Notes: a model not told the origin generated them from the letters alone. Counted from the stretch's first letter, positions 18,401 through 26,956 are shown. The stretch: 44,280 nt of DNA from Bacteroidales bacterium (GCA_017549145.1 JAFYVM010000077.1:1-44280), one strand, 5' to 3'. Translations and numbers: made by a program.

Positions 18401-18689
18401 TGAGCTTAACGTAGTTAATACTAAGTATATCCAGAACGTTGGTTACTTCCGTCTCAAGAACCTTACATTCGGTTACTCACTTCCTAAGAAGTGGATGGAT
18501 AAGATCCAGATCGAGAAGGTTAGAGTATACTTCTCTGGTGAGAACCTCTTCACAGTTTCACCTCTCGAGAGTGACTATATCGACCCTGCAATGGCTGGTG
18601 CGACAACAACTTGGAAATCTGGTAACACAGACTGCTACGGCTACCCAACAGCTAGAGCATACTCTTTCGGTCTTGATATAACATTCTAA
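15450..18689 (+). CDS. SusC/RagA-type TonB-dependent outer-membrane transporter
   Basis: Imports oligosaccharides across the outer membrane together with its SusD lid, powered by TonB. The 1079 residues comprise a signal peptide (1-22, ASA|Q), a carboxypeptidase-regulatory-like domain (about 26-110, GTVTDESGLPVIGAGVVVKG), a TonB-box region (LDEVVVVGYGVQKKVNLTGSV), a plug (NINIRG-type motif INIRGVNSISS and YVLVDGVEG), and a beta-barrel ending with the C-terminal Phe of DITF. It has no N-terminal STN domain, so it is not the anti-sigma-signalling kind. The leader before the ATG (15405-15449) is A/C-rich and lacks a Shine-Dalgarno, as is common for highly translated Bacteroidetes genes. The SusD gene follows after 13 nt. 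Confidence 0.97.
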   Translation: MNKLYHLMILFLAALMPFAASAQSGTVKGTVTDESGLPVIGAGVVVKGTTKGTITDIDGVYSIAAAQGQTLVFTSIGYVDQEVVVGLSDEVNVVLKTDNELLDEVVVVGYGVQKKVNLTGSVSVVESEDLVGRTSANTSNLLVGVVPNMNVTNDNGRPGDGSSINIRGVNSISSSAGPYVLVDGVEGNIDRVNPNDIESISVLKDASSAAIYGAKAAFGVILITTKSGGDGKAHVDYNGRFSFHSPAVKTDYETRGYYSAALSDLFHETFQGVRFTNYNDEDYYEMWIRRNDKVEHPDRPWVMVKDGKYKYYANQDWYNYFFKDDRPTHEHNLSIYGGTQKLSYRISAGYYHQDGILRQGQGDEYTRYNMRVRVSSQVNNWLKVSNNTTYYADKYPYYTRGNVKNLWGKTMTGGLASIPARNNDGSAIWIVDNYATSNNRLMSGYSAVAEDGRTYNQDDNNHFSTTFEVAITPFEGFRVTGDYTFTHAQYRAVNRSVPVPYSQYPGVIEMCYDLTDQLSESRTIQEIQTANIYANYTKTFAQDHNFSATAGVFYNTRFQYSLAANRQDLLSDELNDFNLAKSETMNLTGGRTRYINQGLFYRASYDYKGRYLLEVNGRYDGSSRFAKGIRYGFFPSVSAGWRISDESWFEPAKKVVNSLKLRASYGKLGNNEVGDYDYIQTITSGASIDYIFGTTNKAAGASVSAPNASDYSWEVVTSANIGLDISFLQNKLTFSGDAYIRDTDGMLMAMSDLPAVYGASAPKSNAASLRSKGWEFMIEWKDSFMLGGRPFNYSVGGSLADYVSHVRHYNNDNHTIGTPYTGQRLGEMWGYVVDGYFATDEEAANYAVDQSYVNSMINQCAIDKGVHAGDLKFVDMDGDGVISPTLSAKNVKDMVVVGNSLPRFTHTVRLSAQYAGFDLSLLFNGVGYQNWYPRGDTGLFWGNYARPFQTYIPGDFAEKIWTPENPDAYFPRPRGYVAFNSGVRELNVVNTKYIQNVGYFRLKNLTFGYSLPKKWMDKIQIEKVRVYFSGENLFTVSPLESDYIDPAMAGATTTWKSGNTDCYGYPTARAYSFGLDITF

Positions 18690-18702
18690 AACAGAAAATG
18701 CT

Positions 18703-20502
18703 ATGAAATCAAATAAGATAACAAAGTGGCTGATGCTCTGTGTTTCGGTTGTTGGTCTTTCTGCCTGCGATATTACTTTGTATCCAGAGGATAAGATTAC
18801 ACCGGGTTCGTTCTTCAGAAACGAGTCAGACCTTCAGTTGTTTACAAATAACTTCTACGTTTCAACTATGCCAAGCGCAACTGATATCTATCAAGATGAG
18901 GCTGATATCATCATCAACCCTGCGCTTAACGACGCTGTCAGCTGTCAGAGAATTATTCCTGAGACAGGTGGTGGCTGGTCTTGGACTGCTCTAAGACAGA
19001 TCAACTATTATCTTGAGAACTCATACCGTTGTAGCGATGAGGCTGCAAGACTTCACTATGATGGAATCGCTAGATTCTTCAGAGCAATGTTCTACTTCAA
19101 CAAGGTCAAGAGATTCGGAGACGTTCCTTGGTATGACGTTGTAGTAGGTTCAGGTGATGCTGCTCTTCTTAACAAGCCACGTGATTCACGTAAGTATGTG
19201 ATGGAGAAGATTCTTGAGGACCTAGACTATGCAATTGAAAACATCAACTCTTCAAAGGATGTTTACCGTGTTTCTAAGTGGGCAGCTCTCGCTCTTAAAT
19301 CAAGAGTGATGCTTTTCGAAGGAACTTTCCGTAAGTATCATGGTCTTGGTGACTGGGAAGTTTGCCTTCAGGAGTCTGTTAAGGCTTCAGAGCAGCTCAT
19401 TAACGAGGGCGGTTATGCACTTTATGCAAAGGGTGACACTCCTTACGCATCACTCTTCATGACTCTCAATGCAACTGAGACTGCAGAGGAAGTTATCCTT
19501 GCTCGTGACTACAGCAACACAGTTCAGCTTCGTCACTCAGTTCAGAACTACACTACTTCACCTACTGCAGGTTGTACAGGTGTGACAAGACGTCTTGTTG
19601 ATGCTTACCTTATGGCTGACGGTTCATTCCACACTAGCCGTAAGAACTATAATAAGATGAGCTTTGTAGATGAGTGCAAGAACCGTGACCCACGTATGGC
19701 TCAGACTCTCCGTACTCCTGGTTACGAGATTCAGGGTGTTCCTACTCCTGCAAACCTCGGTGCCATGAAGCTCGGATATCAGCTCAGAAAGTTCTATATT
19801 GCTGTTGAGTATGATGGATTCTCGGAGGTTGACCTTCCTGTATTCCGTCTTGCTGAGGTTTACCTTAACCATGCTGAGGCAAAGGCTGAGCTCGGTACAC
19901 TTACTCAGGCTGACCTTGACAACACTGTTAACCTCATCAGAGCACGTGCTGGTGTAAAGGGTAAGCTTGATATGGCTACAGCTAACGCTAATCCTGAGCC
20001 TTGGATCAAGGGTTGCTACCCTTACCTTGCAAAGCTTAACCCTGCTAACCTCGGAGTAATCCTTGAGATTCGTCGTGAGCGTACAGTTGAGCTTGTAATG
20101 GAAGGCTTCCGTTACTATGACATCATGCGTTGGAAGGAGGGTTCAGTATTCAATGAGGAGTTCCTCGGAATGTATATCGCAGGTCCTGGTCCTATCGACG
20201 TAAGCGGTGATGGCAAAGCTGATTTCTACATCAAGACAAAAGGTGACACTGCTACTCCAGCTGCTGGACTTGAAGTGTTGAACATGGAGGATGGAAAGGT
20301 TACTCTTGTAACTCCAAACGCTTCAGGAGCCAATACTTACAATGGTGAGAGCGGATACCTTACTACTCATACTCTTGACGTTCTTACAAGACAGTGGAAC
20401 GAGGATAGAGATTACCTCTACCCAATTCCTACTAAGGAGCGTGTTCTTACTAACGGTGTTCTTACTCAGAACCCAGGTTGGGAAGATGGTCTTGGACTTT
20501 AA
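18703..20502 (+). CDS. SusD/RagB-type surface glycan-binding lipoprotein
   Basis: Partner of the SusC transporter, forming the lid that captures glycan on the cell surface. A lipoprotein signal peptide ends at LSAC (Cys22). Family landmarks are all present: RFFRAMFYFNKVKRFGDVPWYD in the N-terminal helical region, LAEVYLNHAEAKAELG, NLIRARAGV, IRRERTVELVMEGFRYYDIMRW, and a C-terminal LYPIPTKE..NGVLTQNPGW. At 599 residues it is a little longer than classical SusD (about 550), mostly through the segment after RW that contains a DxSGDGKADFYI stretch. This stretch resembles a Ca-binding loop and may be an insertion. The next gene begins 18 nt downstream. Confidence 0.96.
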   Translation: MKSNKITKWLMLCVSVVGLSACDITLYPEDKITPGSFFRNESDLQLFTNNFYVSTMPSATDIYQDEADIIINPALNDAVSCQRIIPETGGGWSWTALRQINYYLENSYRCSDEAARLHYDGIARFFRAMFYFNKVKRFGDVPWYDVVVGSGDAALLNKPRDSRKYVMEKILEDLDYAIENINSSKDVYRVSKWAALALKSRVMLFEGTFRKYHGLGDWEVCLQESVKASEQLINEGGYALYAKGDTPYASLFMTLNATETAEEVILARDYSNTVQLRHSVQNYTTSPTAGCTGVTRRLVDAYLMADGSFHTSRKNYNKMSFVDECKNRDPRMAQTLRTPGYEIQGVPTPANLGAMKLGYQLRKFYIAVEYDGFSEVDLPVFRLAEVYLNHAEAKAELGTLTQADLDNTVNLIRARAGVKGKLDMATANANPEPWIKGCYPYLAKLNPANLGVILEIRRERTVELVMEGFRYYDIMRWKEGSVFNEEFLGMYIAGPGPIDVSGDGKADFYIKTKGDTATPAAGLEVLNMEDGKVTLVTPNASGANTYNGESGYLTTHTLDVLTRQWNEDRDYLYPIPTKERVLTNGVLTQNPGWEDGLGL

Positions 20503-20520
20503 CATTATAATAAACTGATT

Positions 20521-22872
20521 ATGAAAATTAGAAATATATTTGGTCTAACCTTGGCAGCAACTCTTGCCTTTGGCGCTTGTGCTGAGAAGGACACGACTGC
20601 AGTTGATCAGTGGCTCGGAGAGAAGTTCAACCAGGAGATTCTCTGGGATGTGGACTCTCTTGCGTTCCGCAGAACTAACTGGGAGTCACAGGAATTGGCT
20701 AGCGGAGTACAGATCCGCAAGTCATCTATCAAGATGTGGGAGTCTGTTCAGAGCGTCTCTTATATCACTTTCTCACCAGTGTTGTTCAACACAGGTTTGG
20801 GCTACACCGGTTCTGAGGGAACTGTAGGTGAAATTGCAGAAAACTATGACGATGTATTGTTCGCAATCAACGCAGGTAGCTTTGCTAACGGTAAGTCTGC
20901 TGACTACTTGAAGCTTAATGGTGAGGTTAAGAACGGCAATGTGTCAGAGATGGCAGAGGCTCTCTTCGGACTCAACACTAAGAAGATCAGTGAAGAAATG
21001 GCTCTTACAGATGTGAAGCTTACAGCCGACTTTACTGAGCATGAGTCATTTGAGTCATCTGTTGCAACAGGTCCTATGATCGTGCGTAACGGTAATGCAG
21101 TGAAGAGTTTCCCAGAGGGTGAGTTCTTCGACACTCGTATGGCTCGTTCATTCGTAGGTGTTACTGCAGCAGGTAACTGTGTGTTCGGTATCATCGATGG
21201 TGGCAATACAGGTCATGCTGACGGTGCAACTGTAGCTGAGGCTGCTGTTATCGCACAGCTCATGGGTCTTAAGACTGCAGCTCTTCTTGGTTGTGGTGAC
21301 GAGACTACAGTATGGTCAAAGAAAGACGGTGTCCTCAATGCTCCATCTGCAGGATCTGCACAGAAGGTAGGTAGCGTTCTCTACGTTGCTAAGGGCTCTG
21401 TTACTGTTAACGGTGATGGTTCTAAGTCAAACCCTTACATTATCGACAACCATGTTCACATGATGTTGATGAGATCTCTTTGCCAGCCTAACTCAACTAA
21501 CTACTTCCGCATGGAGAAGGACGTTGATATGACTGATGTGAAGCTTTGGACTCCAATCAACTTCGATGATCCTTACCATCGTCAGATTCATTTTGATGGT
21601 AACGGCAAGACTATCTCTAACTTTGCTCCAGATGCATTTGTAGCTGATGATCAGGCAACTGCTGCTGGATACGCATCAATGTTTGGAGTACTTTACGGAT
21701 CAGTTACTGATCTTACTGTGAAGAACGCTAAGGTAATTGTTCCTTTGACACAGGGTAGTGCAACTGGAGTTCTCGGTGGATTCGTAGGTAGTGCTGCTCT
21801 TCCTGCAACTGTTGAGAATGTTCATGTAATCAATTCTGAGGTTCAGGGTGGTCGTGACTGCGGACTCTTCGGAGGTCAGGGTCGTGACGCAACTATCAAG
21901 AATTGTACAGCAAACGGTAAGATTACTGGTGGTAATGCTGACTGCGGTGGTTTCATCGGTCGTGCAGCGGGTCATATTGTATTTGAGAACTGTCACTCTG
22001 ATGTATATCTTACAATTGGTCAGAATCCTGGTTCAAACCTCCGTTATGGTGGTCTCATGGGATTCATGGCAACAATCGGCGGTACAGACACTACACGTGA
22101 CGATCTTACACTTACAAACTGCTCTACAACAGGTACATTCTTCAATGATCAGTATAGCGGAAACACTGTCGGCGGTATCGTTGGATATATCAACTCTAAC
22201 GCAGTACTTACTCAGTCATACAGTACATTGTCTATCTCTGGTTCACGTCAGAATGCCCCTGATCAGGGTGGCCCTCTTGGCGGTAACCACGCTAGCTGCG
22301 GTGGTATTGCAGGAGTTGTATCTAGTGTAGGAAAAGTTAATATCACTAACTGTTGGACTGGTGGCGATGCTGAGTTCGCAACTGGACAGAAGGCCGGTGG
22401 TTTGATCGGTGTTCTTGAGAAGGGTGAACTTACAATCGAGAACTGCTACTCTACTTATAACATGCTTTGCTATTCTGGTGCTGGTGGAGTATTCGGACAG
22501 ACTAAGGCTGGTACATTGAATATCATCAAGACATTTGCATGGAACCCTAAGGTTATCACTTACCGTGCAAGCGATAAGTATAGCTCAGGAGCATTTGCAG
22601 GTTGTATCGCTCAGGCATGTACAATCACTGGCTGCTTCAGAAACCCTAACATGGAGTTCGTTGATCCGTACAGACAGATCAAGAACCATGGTGATGTAGC
22701 AAATGCTGTTCTTGAGAACGACATTGAGCACAACCCTGCTAAACCAGCAGCTAACAACAACGCTTATGATGCTATGCCATCTGAGGAGGCAACTCTTTCA
22801 GCAGCAGCACAGAAGGCAGGTTGGTCAGCTGATGTTTGGGATTTCTCAGGTGACGTTCCAGTACTTAAGTAA
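20521..22872 (+). CDS. Lipoprotein: degenerate NAGPA-like domain fused to GLUG-repeat region
   Basis: The position behind susCD is where surface glycan-binding proteins (SusE/F type) usually lie. A lipobox is at FGAC (Cys20). Residues about 25-295 have the layout of an NAGPA (phosphodiester glycosidase, PF09992-like) domain: AINAG, TGPMIVRNG, RSFVGVTAAGN, IDGG. However, the family motif MDGGGSTT, intact in the next two genes, is replaced by LGCGDETT (residues 256-263), and the Arg of VDGR is Gly. Residues about 300-740 carry GLUG-type repeats (for example GGFVGSA, DCGLFGGQG, CGGFIGRAAG, GGIVGYIN), which probably form a beta-helix. It ends with a C-terminal cap (AAAQKAGWSADVWDFSGDVPVLK region) shared by the other GLUG proteins here. 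It is probably a non-catalytic glycan-binding derivative; activity with altered residues is not excluded. Confidence 0.75.
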   Translation: MKIRNIFGLTLAATLAFGACAEKDTTAVDQWLGEKFNQEILWDVDSLAFRRTNWESQELASGVQIRKSSIKMWESVQSVSYITFSPVLFNTGLGYTGSEGTVGEIAENYDDVLFAINAGSFANGKSADYLKLNGEVKNGNVSEMAEALFGLNTKKISEEMALTDVKLTADFTEHESFESSVATGPMIVRNGNAVKSFPEGEFFDTRMARSFVGVTAAGNCVFGIIDGGNTGHADGATVAEAAVIAQLMGLKTAALLGCGDETTVWSKKDGVLNAPSAGSAQKVGSVLYVAKGSVTVNGDGSKSNPYIIDNHVHMMLMRSLCQPNSTNYFRMEKDVDMTDVKLWTPINFDDPYHRQIHFDGNGKTISNFAPDAFVADDQATAAGYASMFGVLYGSVTDLTVKNAKVIVPLTQGSATGVLGGFVGSAALPATVENVHVINSEVQGGRDCGLFGGQGRDATIKNCTANGKITGGNADCGGFIGRAAGHIVFENCHSDVYLTIGQNPGSNLRYGGLMGFMATIGGTDTTRDDLTLTNCSTTGTFFNDQYSGNTVGGIVGYINSNAVLTQSYSTLSISGSRQNAPDQGGPLGGNHASCGGIAGVVSSVGKVNITNCWTGGDAEFATGQKAGGLIGVLEKGELTIENCYSTYNMLCYSGAGGVFGQTKAGTLNIIKTFAWNPKVITYRASDKYSSGAFAGCIAQACTITGCFRNPNMEFVDPYRQIKNHGDVANAVLENDIEHNPAKPAANNNAYDAMPSEEATLSAAAQKAGWSADVWDFSGDVPVLK

Positions 22873-22896
22873 TAACAACAATTAAAACGATTAATT

Positions 22897-22920
22897 CCAG
22901 GTGGGAGTGATCTCACCTGG
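22897..22920 (+). promoter_or_regulatory. Intergenic hairpin between NAGPA-family genes
   Basis: Nine-base-pair arms (22897-22905 and 22912-22920, one G-T wobble) enclose a 6-nt loop. The hairpin is followed by ATTTAAAT rather than a T-run, so it is at best a weak terminator. It may instead stabilise or process the long operon mRNA. It lies 17 nt before the next ATG. Confidence 0.55.
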
Positions 22921-22937
22921 ATTTAAATATCTAAAAG

Positions 22938-24044
22938 ATGAAATTGAAAAGATTATTTTTGATTATTGCTGCTGTCGCATTTGTAGCATCTGCATGTAAC
23001 CCATACCAGATTGAGATTCCTAATCATGACCAGACACAGAAGCCAGGAAACAATCCCGGTGGTGGAGATAACACAGGTGACGATAGTGGTGATGACAAAA
23101 CTCCTACTACAGTAACTTATCCTACTCCAGGTGTAGCCAAGACCAAGACTTTGCTTACCAGTGGATATTTTACTTCAAGAACGATCCAGAAGGGTATTAC
23201 CTGGTATAGTTTTAATGGAAAGGATGATATTACAGGAGTTTATCAGAACGTACACGTTATCGAACTTGACCTTAACAATGAGGCCTACAAGGTAGAATTC
23301 CTTAATGCAGGATCTCAGAACACTCAGCAGGCGGGAGTTAACAATAAGGCTATTGTAGCTGTTAATGCTGCTTATGAGACGGATGCAACTTATAAGAGAA
23401 CGAATGGAGTAAATCACTCACAGGTGACACTTGATCCTGATCATCTTCGTTTCTGGAAGCATGAGGCTGCTATTGTAGGTGATGGCGAGAGAAAGATCGG
23501 TATCATTCACGGTGCTAAGGGAACTTCTAATAATAAAGAGGGTGGTATCCAGGCAATTGAGATCTACAAACAGCTCACTGAGCCTAACCTCTTCTCAAGC
23601 TCTCCAATGCTTATCGACGACTATAATCCAGTAGGAACTACTTTCGTACCAGAGCCATACAACAGCATGACTTTGTCTCAGTTGAGCAATAGTGGTCTGG
23701 ATTCTGAGGACTATCGTTACCATCAGGCTTATCGTCACCCTCGTACAGCAATGTGTGTAACAGAGGATAACGATCTTCTTATGATTACAGTAGACGGCCG
23801 TTTCTCAGGTAAGGCCGAGGGTATGTCAGCTAAGGAGTTTGCACTCTTTATCCAAAAGCATTTCAAACCACGTTGGGCAATCAACATGGACGGTGGTGGA
23901 TCTACCACAATGTATATCAAGGGAGCCGATACTCCATGTGGTGTTGATGGCGTTGTTAACCATCCATGTAACTCTGGTTCTACTTGGACAAAGGCTAATC
24001 TCAGAAACCTGAATACATTCTTCCTTATCAAGTACAATGAGTAA
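22938..24044 (+). CDS. NAGPA-type phosphodiester glycosidase, lipoprotein
   Basis: Family relative of the human uncovering enzyme, which cleaves GlcNAc from a GlcNAc-1-phospho-6-mannose diester; bacterial members are annotated as phosphodiester glycosidases. The lipobox is VASAC (Cys20). A Gly/Asp/Asn-rich linker (about 21-56) separates the lipid anchor from the catalytic domain (about 57-368). Family motifs are intact: VAVNAAYETD, SSSPMLIDDY, YRHPRTAMCVTEDNDLLMI followed by TVDGR, and WAINMDGGGSTTMYI (Asp318). The acidic linker and its length suggest a surface display. The stop overlaps the next start by 8 nt. The substrate is inferred to contain a sugar-1-phosphodiester. Confidence 0.9.
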   Translation: MKLKRLFLIIAAVAFVASACNPYQIEIPNHDQTQKPGNNPGGGDNTGDDSGDDKTPTTVTYPTPGVAKTKTLLTSGYFTSRTIQKGITWYSFNGKDDITGVYQNVHVIELDLNNEAYKVEFLNAGSQNTQQAGVNNKAIVAVNAAYETDATYKRTNGVNHSQVTLDPDHLRFWKHEAAIVGDGERKIGIIHGAKGTSNNKEGGIQAIEIYKQLTEPNLFSSSPMLIDDYNPVGTTFVPEPYNSMTLSQLSNSGLDSEDYRYHQAYRHPRTAMCVTEDNDLLMITVDGRFSGKAEGMSAKEFALFIQKHFKPRWAINMDGGGSTTMYIKGADTPCGVDGVVNHPCNSGSTWTKANLRNLNTFFLIKYNE

Positions 24045-25032
24045 TATCATTCGGAAAATATTTTTTTGTATAATGGCGCTTTTTACAGGCGCCATTATAC
24101 CTTTTATGCATCTTAGTGTTTCTGCGCAAGGGCTGGTTTATCCGGAATCCGGCGGAAAGAAGGTAAAGACTCTTCAGACAAAAGGGGAGTTTACAAAGAC
24201 CAAAGTAGACAGGGGGCTGAACTACTACTTCTACCAAAGTGTGGACGAGATCAGTGGTGCGCCTCAGACAGTATATGTAACAGAAATAGATCTTGATTGT
24301 GGCAGGTATAATGTCGTCTTTCATTATGGCGGAGATTCAACCTCGGCTGCAGCAATTCAGTATGGCGCAGTTGCCGCAATCAATGCTACCTATGAGACAG
24401 ATGCATCTTATATCCGCTCAGAAGGCAAGAATCACCATGAGGTGACTATCCCTTCCGGACACTTAAGGTTCTGGAAACACAATGGTGCAATTGTGGGAGA
24501 TGGTGGAAATAGGATAGCAATTGTTAACGGCGCTCCAGGACAGGAGGCTGCTCCTGAGGGTGGAGAAAAGGCTATTGCATTGTATAAGAGTCTTTCAGAG
24601 CCAAATGTGTTTTCGAGTGCCCCAATGCTGATTGACGATTATGACCTGGTAGGTGCCAGATACGTCCCAGAAGAATTGATTGGATCCGACTTCAAACAAT
24701 TCAAGTATGAAGACTACCGTCGTCACCAGGGTGTACGTCATCCGCGTGTTGCAGTAGCTCTTACTGAAGATAACGACTTGTTGCTTATCGTGGTGGATGG
24801 TCGCAATCCTAAGGCATCAGGAATGAGCGCCAGAGAACTTACACTATTTATTGCAAGGCATTTCAATCCAAGATGGGCTTTGAATATGGATGGTGGCGGA
24901 TCATCGACAATGTATATCAAGGGGCTTGGCGATCCTATAACCAACGTGTTGAATTATCCTACTGATAATAAAAAGATTGACCATTATGGACAAAGGAGGA
25001 TATGTTCACATATTTTGGTAACCAGAAGGTAA
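24037..25032 (+). CDS. NAGPA-type phosphodiester glycosidase, secreted paralogue
   Basis: A 331-residue paralogue of the preceding gene, with the same order of motifs: AAINATYETD, SSAPMLIDDY, VRHPRVAVALTEDNDLLLIVVDGR, and WALNMDGGGSSTMYI (Asp285). It has a signal-peptidase-I type leader (cleavage near SVSAQ, about residue 31) instead of a lipobox, so it is probably soluble in the periplasm while its neighbour is membrane-anchored. Translation is likely coupled to the upstream gene through the 8-nt overlap. The leader codons contain a strong hairpin (24069-24099). Having two intact copies with different localisation suggests cleavage of the same bond outside and inside the outer membrane. Confidence 0.9.
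   Translation: MSNIIRKIFFCIMALFTGAIIPFMHLSVSAQGLVYPESGGKKVKTLQTKGEFTKTKVDRGLNYYFYQSVDEISGAPQTVYVTEIDLDCGRYNVVFHYGGDSTSAAAIQYGAVAAINATYETDASYIRSEGKNHHEVTIPSGHLRFWKHNGAIVGDGGNRIAIVNGAPGQEAAPEGGEKAIALYKSLSEPNVFSSAPMLIDDYDLVGARYVPEELIGSDFKQFKYEDYRRHQGVRHPRVAVALTEDNDLLLIVVDGRNPKASGMSARELTLFIARHFNPRWALNMDGGGSSTMYIKGLGDPITNVLNYPTDNKKIDHYGQRRICSHILVTRR
24069..24099 (+). promoter_or_regulatory. Hairpin inside the signal-peptide codons of the second NAGPA gene
   Basis: Perfect 11-bp arms (24069-24079 and 24089-24099) with a 9-nt loop start 32 nt after the ATG, directly behind a T7 run. No T-tract follows, so it is not a terminator. It could slow early translation or adjust expression relative to the upstream copy. 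Confidence 0.55.
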
Positions 25033-25050
25033 TAATTATTTAAAATTGCT

Positions 25051-25058
25051 TATATTTG
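25051..25058 (+). promoter_or_regulatory. -7 element (TATATTTG) before the GLUG lipoprotein
   Basis: Exact TAnnTTTG 52 nt upstream of the ATG, in a 78-nt intergenic stretch that is otherwise A/T-rich. No convincing TTTG at -33 was seen. If used, the GLUG lipoprotein is transcribed independently of susCD as well as by readthrough; no terminator separates it from the upstream gene. Confidence 0.45.
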
Positions 25059-25110
25059 CCTGATTTTAAACCGAAACACTTATAACTAATTTAATCATAA
25101 CATTATCACT

Positions 25111-26895
25111 ATGAAATTCAAAAAATCATTTATCAGCATGCTCGCTATTGCGGCTGTTGTTGTAGCTTGCGAAAAGCCAGCTCCTACTCCAGATGATCCT
25201 ACACAGGATCCTACTGAAACTCCAGGTGGTGAGCCAGAAGAGGAAGAGCCAACAATTACTGAGGACGGTACTGAGGCACATCCTTGGCTAGTTAAGAGCC
25301 TTGAGGATCTTAAGGCAGTTAGAGAGAAAGCAACTCCAGGAGCAGAGACTTTCTTCCGTCTTGAGGCAGATATCGATATGACTTCAGTTAAGAACTGGAT
25401 TCCAGTTAACTGTGGTGATACTGAAACTGTAGGTGAAGGAGATGCAGCTACTACTGCAACAACTTTCACTCGTAAGATTAACTTCGATGGTAACAATAAG
25501 ACTATCAGCAACTTCGCTCCAACTACTTGGTACCTTGAGGATGGTTTGACAGAGGCAGGTTACCAGTCACTTTTCGGTGTTCTTTATGGAACAGTTAAGA
25601 ATCTTAATGTAACAGGTGCAAATCTTGTTGATGTTAAGGCATCTGCAGGTATTCTTGCTGGTTATGCAGGAACAATGCAGAATGAGGTTGTAATGGCTGC
25701 AGTTGTGTCAAACGTTTCTGTTCAGGGTACAATCACAGCAGTAGGTGACAAAGTCGGTGGTATGGCTGGTGTAGCTTACTATGCTACATTCGAGGACTGT
25801 AATGCTGACGTTACAATCACTACTTCTACAACAGACTGCGGTGGTCTTATCGGTAAGGCAGTAGGTGAATTGACAGTAACTGGATGTAATGTTAAGGCTA
25901 ACATCACTTCAAATGCTGCAACAAAGAACCGCGTAGGAGGTCTCATCGGTTGGAACTCAACTGCTAAGACAACAATCACAAATGCTCACGTTCTTGAGGG
26001 ATCAGTTCTTACTGACGGTTCTAACAGAGCATCTGCCTCTAATGGTAACTTTGGTGGTCTTATCGGTTTCGGTGACACAACAGGTACAGAGATGACAATC
26101 TCTAAGTCTTCAGCAACAATCACTATCGCTAATAGCAACTTCGGTACATATAACGGTGGTTTCATTGGTGGTCTTGGTTATGTTTCAACTGCTGTTATCA
26201 CTGATTCATGGGCTAAGGGAACAATTATCGGTAACAACTACACAGGTGGTTTCATCGGTGCTGTTCAGAATACTACAACAATCGAGAGATGTTATGCAGA
26301 CGTTGAGGTAACTTCAACTGGCCAGCGTGCTGGTGCATTTGTCGGAACAAACACAACAGCTATCGTAATCAAGGATTCATACTCTCTTGGTAATGCAACT
26401 GGTACTGGTCAGCAGATTGGTGGTCTTATCGGATACGATAAGGTAGGTGCTACAATCGAGCGCTGCTACACTGCTGGTGATATCAGATCTGATAAGTCAG
26501 GTTCAGCTGGTTTCGTTGGAACTATGGACGGTGCAGGTTCATCTGTTGTTAAGTCTATCGCTTGGAATAAGAACATCATTTGCAACAGAACAGCTAATAC
26601 AGCATGGGCTCCAGGTGCATTTGTAGGTGCTATAACAAAGGATGGTACTTATGCTGATTGCTATAGAAGAGCTGATATGGTTCTTACTGATGTTGAGAAT
26701 GGAATGACTCTTTTCGATCAGGAGAATGTAACAAACGGTTCGCCTGCTGCTCCTGCATACAGCGCAGAGACAACTCAGCGTGCTTACCATGGTAAGGCTG
26801 CTGCAGCTGATGCAACTTGCTCAAGCGTAGCTAAGTCACTTGGTTGGGATGAGAAGGTTTGGGATCTTTCTAAGGATCTTCCAGCTTTGAAGTAA
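25111..26895 (+). CDS. GLUG-repeat surface lipoprotein
   Basis: The lipobox is VVVAC (Cys20), followed by a Pro/Glu/Asp-rich tether (about 21-50). The segment from about 52 (GTEAHPWLVKSLEDL, LEADIDM, INFDGNNKTISNF, LFGVLYGTVKNLNV) is a head conserved in all GLUG proteins of this window. Repeats with GG(L/F)IG cores follow (for example GGMAGVAYY, CGGLIGKAV, VGGLIGWNS, GGFIGGLGY, GGFIGAV), predicting a right-handed beta-helix. The end carries the shared cap AYHGKAAAADAT, SVAKSLGWDEKVWDLS. The protein has 594 residues. GLUG is named for a motif first noted in proteases and adhesins; here there is no catalytic motif and the role is probably glycan binding or adhesion. A strong terminator follows. 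Confidence 0.82.
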   Translation: MKFKKSFISMLAIAAVVVACEKPAPTPDDPTQDPTETPGGEPEEEEPTITEDGTEAHPWLVKSLEDLKAVREKATPGAETFFRLEADIDMTSVKNWIPVNCGDTETVGEGDAATTATTFTRKINFDGNNKTISNFAPTTWYLEDGLTEAGYQSLFGVLYGTVKNLNVTGANLVDVKASAGILAGYAGTMQNEVVMAAVVSNVSVQGTITAVGDKVGGMAGVAYYATFEDCNADVTITTSTTDCGGLIGKAVGELTVTGCNVKANITSNAATKNRVGGLIGWNSTAKTTITNAHVLEGSVLTDGSNRASASNGNFGGLIGFGDTTGTEMTISKSSATITIANSNFGTYNGGFIGGLGYVSTAVITDSWAKGTIIGNNYTGGFIGAVQNTTTIERCYADVEVTSTGQRAGAFVGTNTTAIVIKDSYSLGNATGTGQQIGGLIGYDKVGATIERCYTAGDIRSDKSGSAGFVGTMDGAGSSVVKSIAWNKNIICNRTANTAWAPGAFVGAITKDGTYADCYRRADMVLTDVENGMTLFDQENVTNGSPAAPAYSAETTQRAYHGKAAAADATCSSVAKSLGWDEKVWDLSKDLPALK

Positions 26896-26924
26896 TCTAG
26901 TTACTCAAAATATGATTTTATCGA

Positions 26925-26954
26925 GCGGTCCGAGCAATCGGACCGCTTTTTTTT
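26925..26954 (+). terminator. Rho-independent terminator after the first GLUG lipoprotein
   Basis: A perfect 9-bp stem (26925-26933 and 26938-26946) with a GCAA loop, then eight T. It ends the susCD/NAGPA/GLUG transcription unit, at least partly. Confidence 0.93.
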
Positions 26955-26956
26955 AT

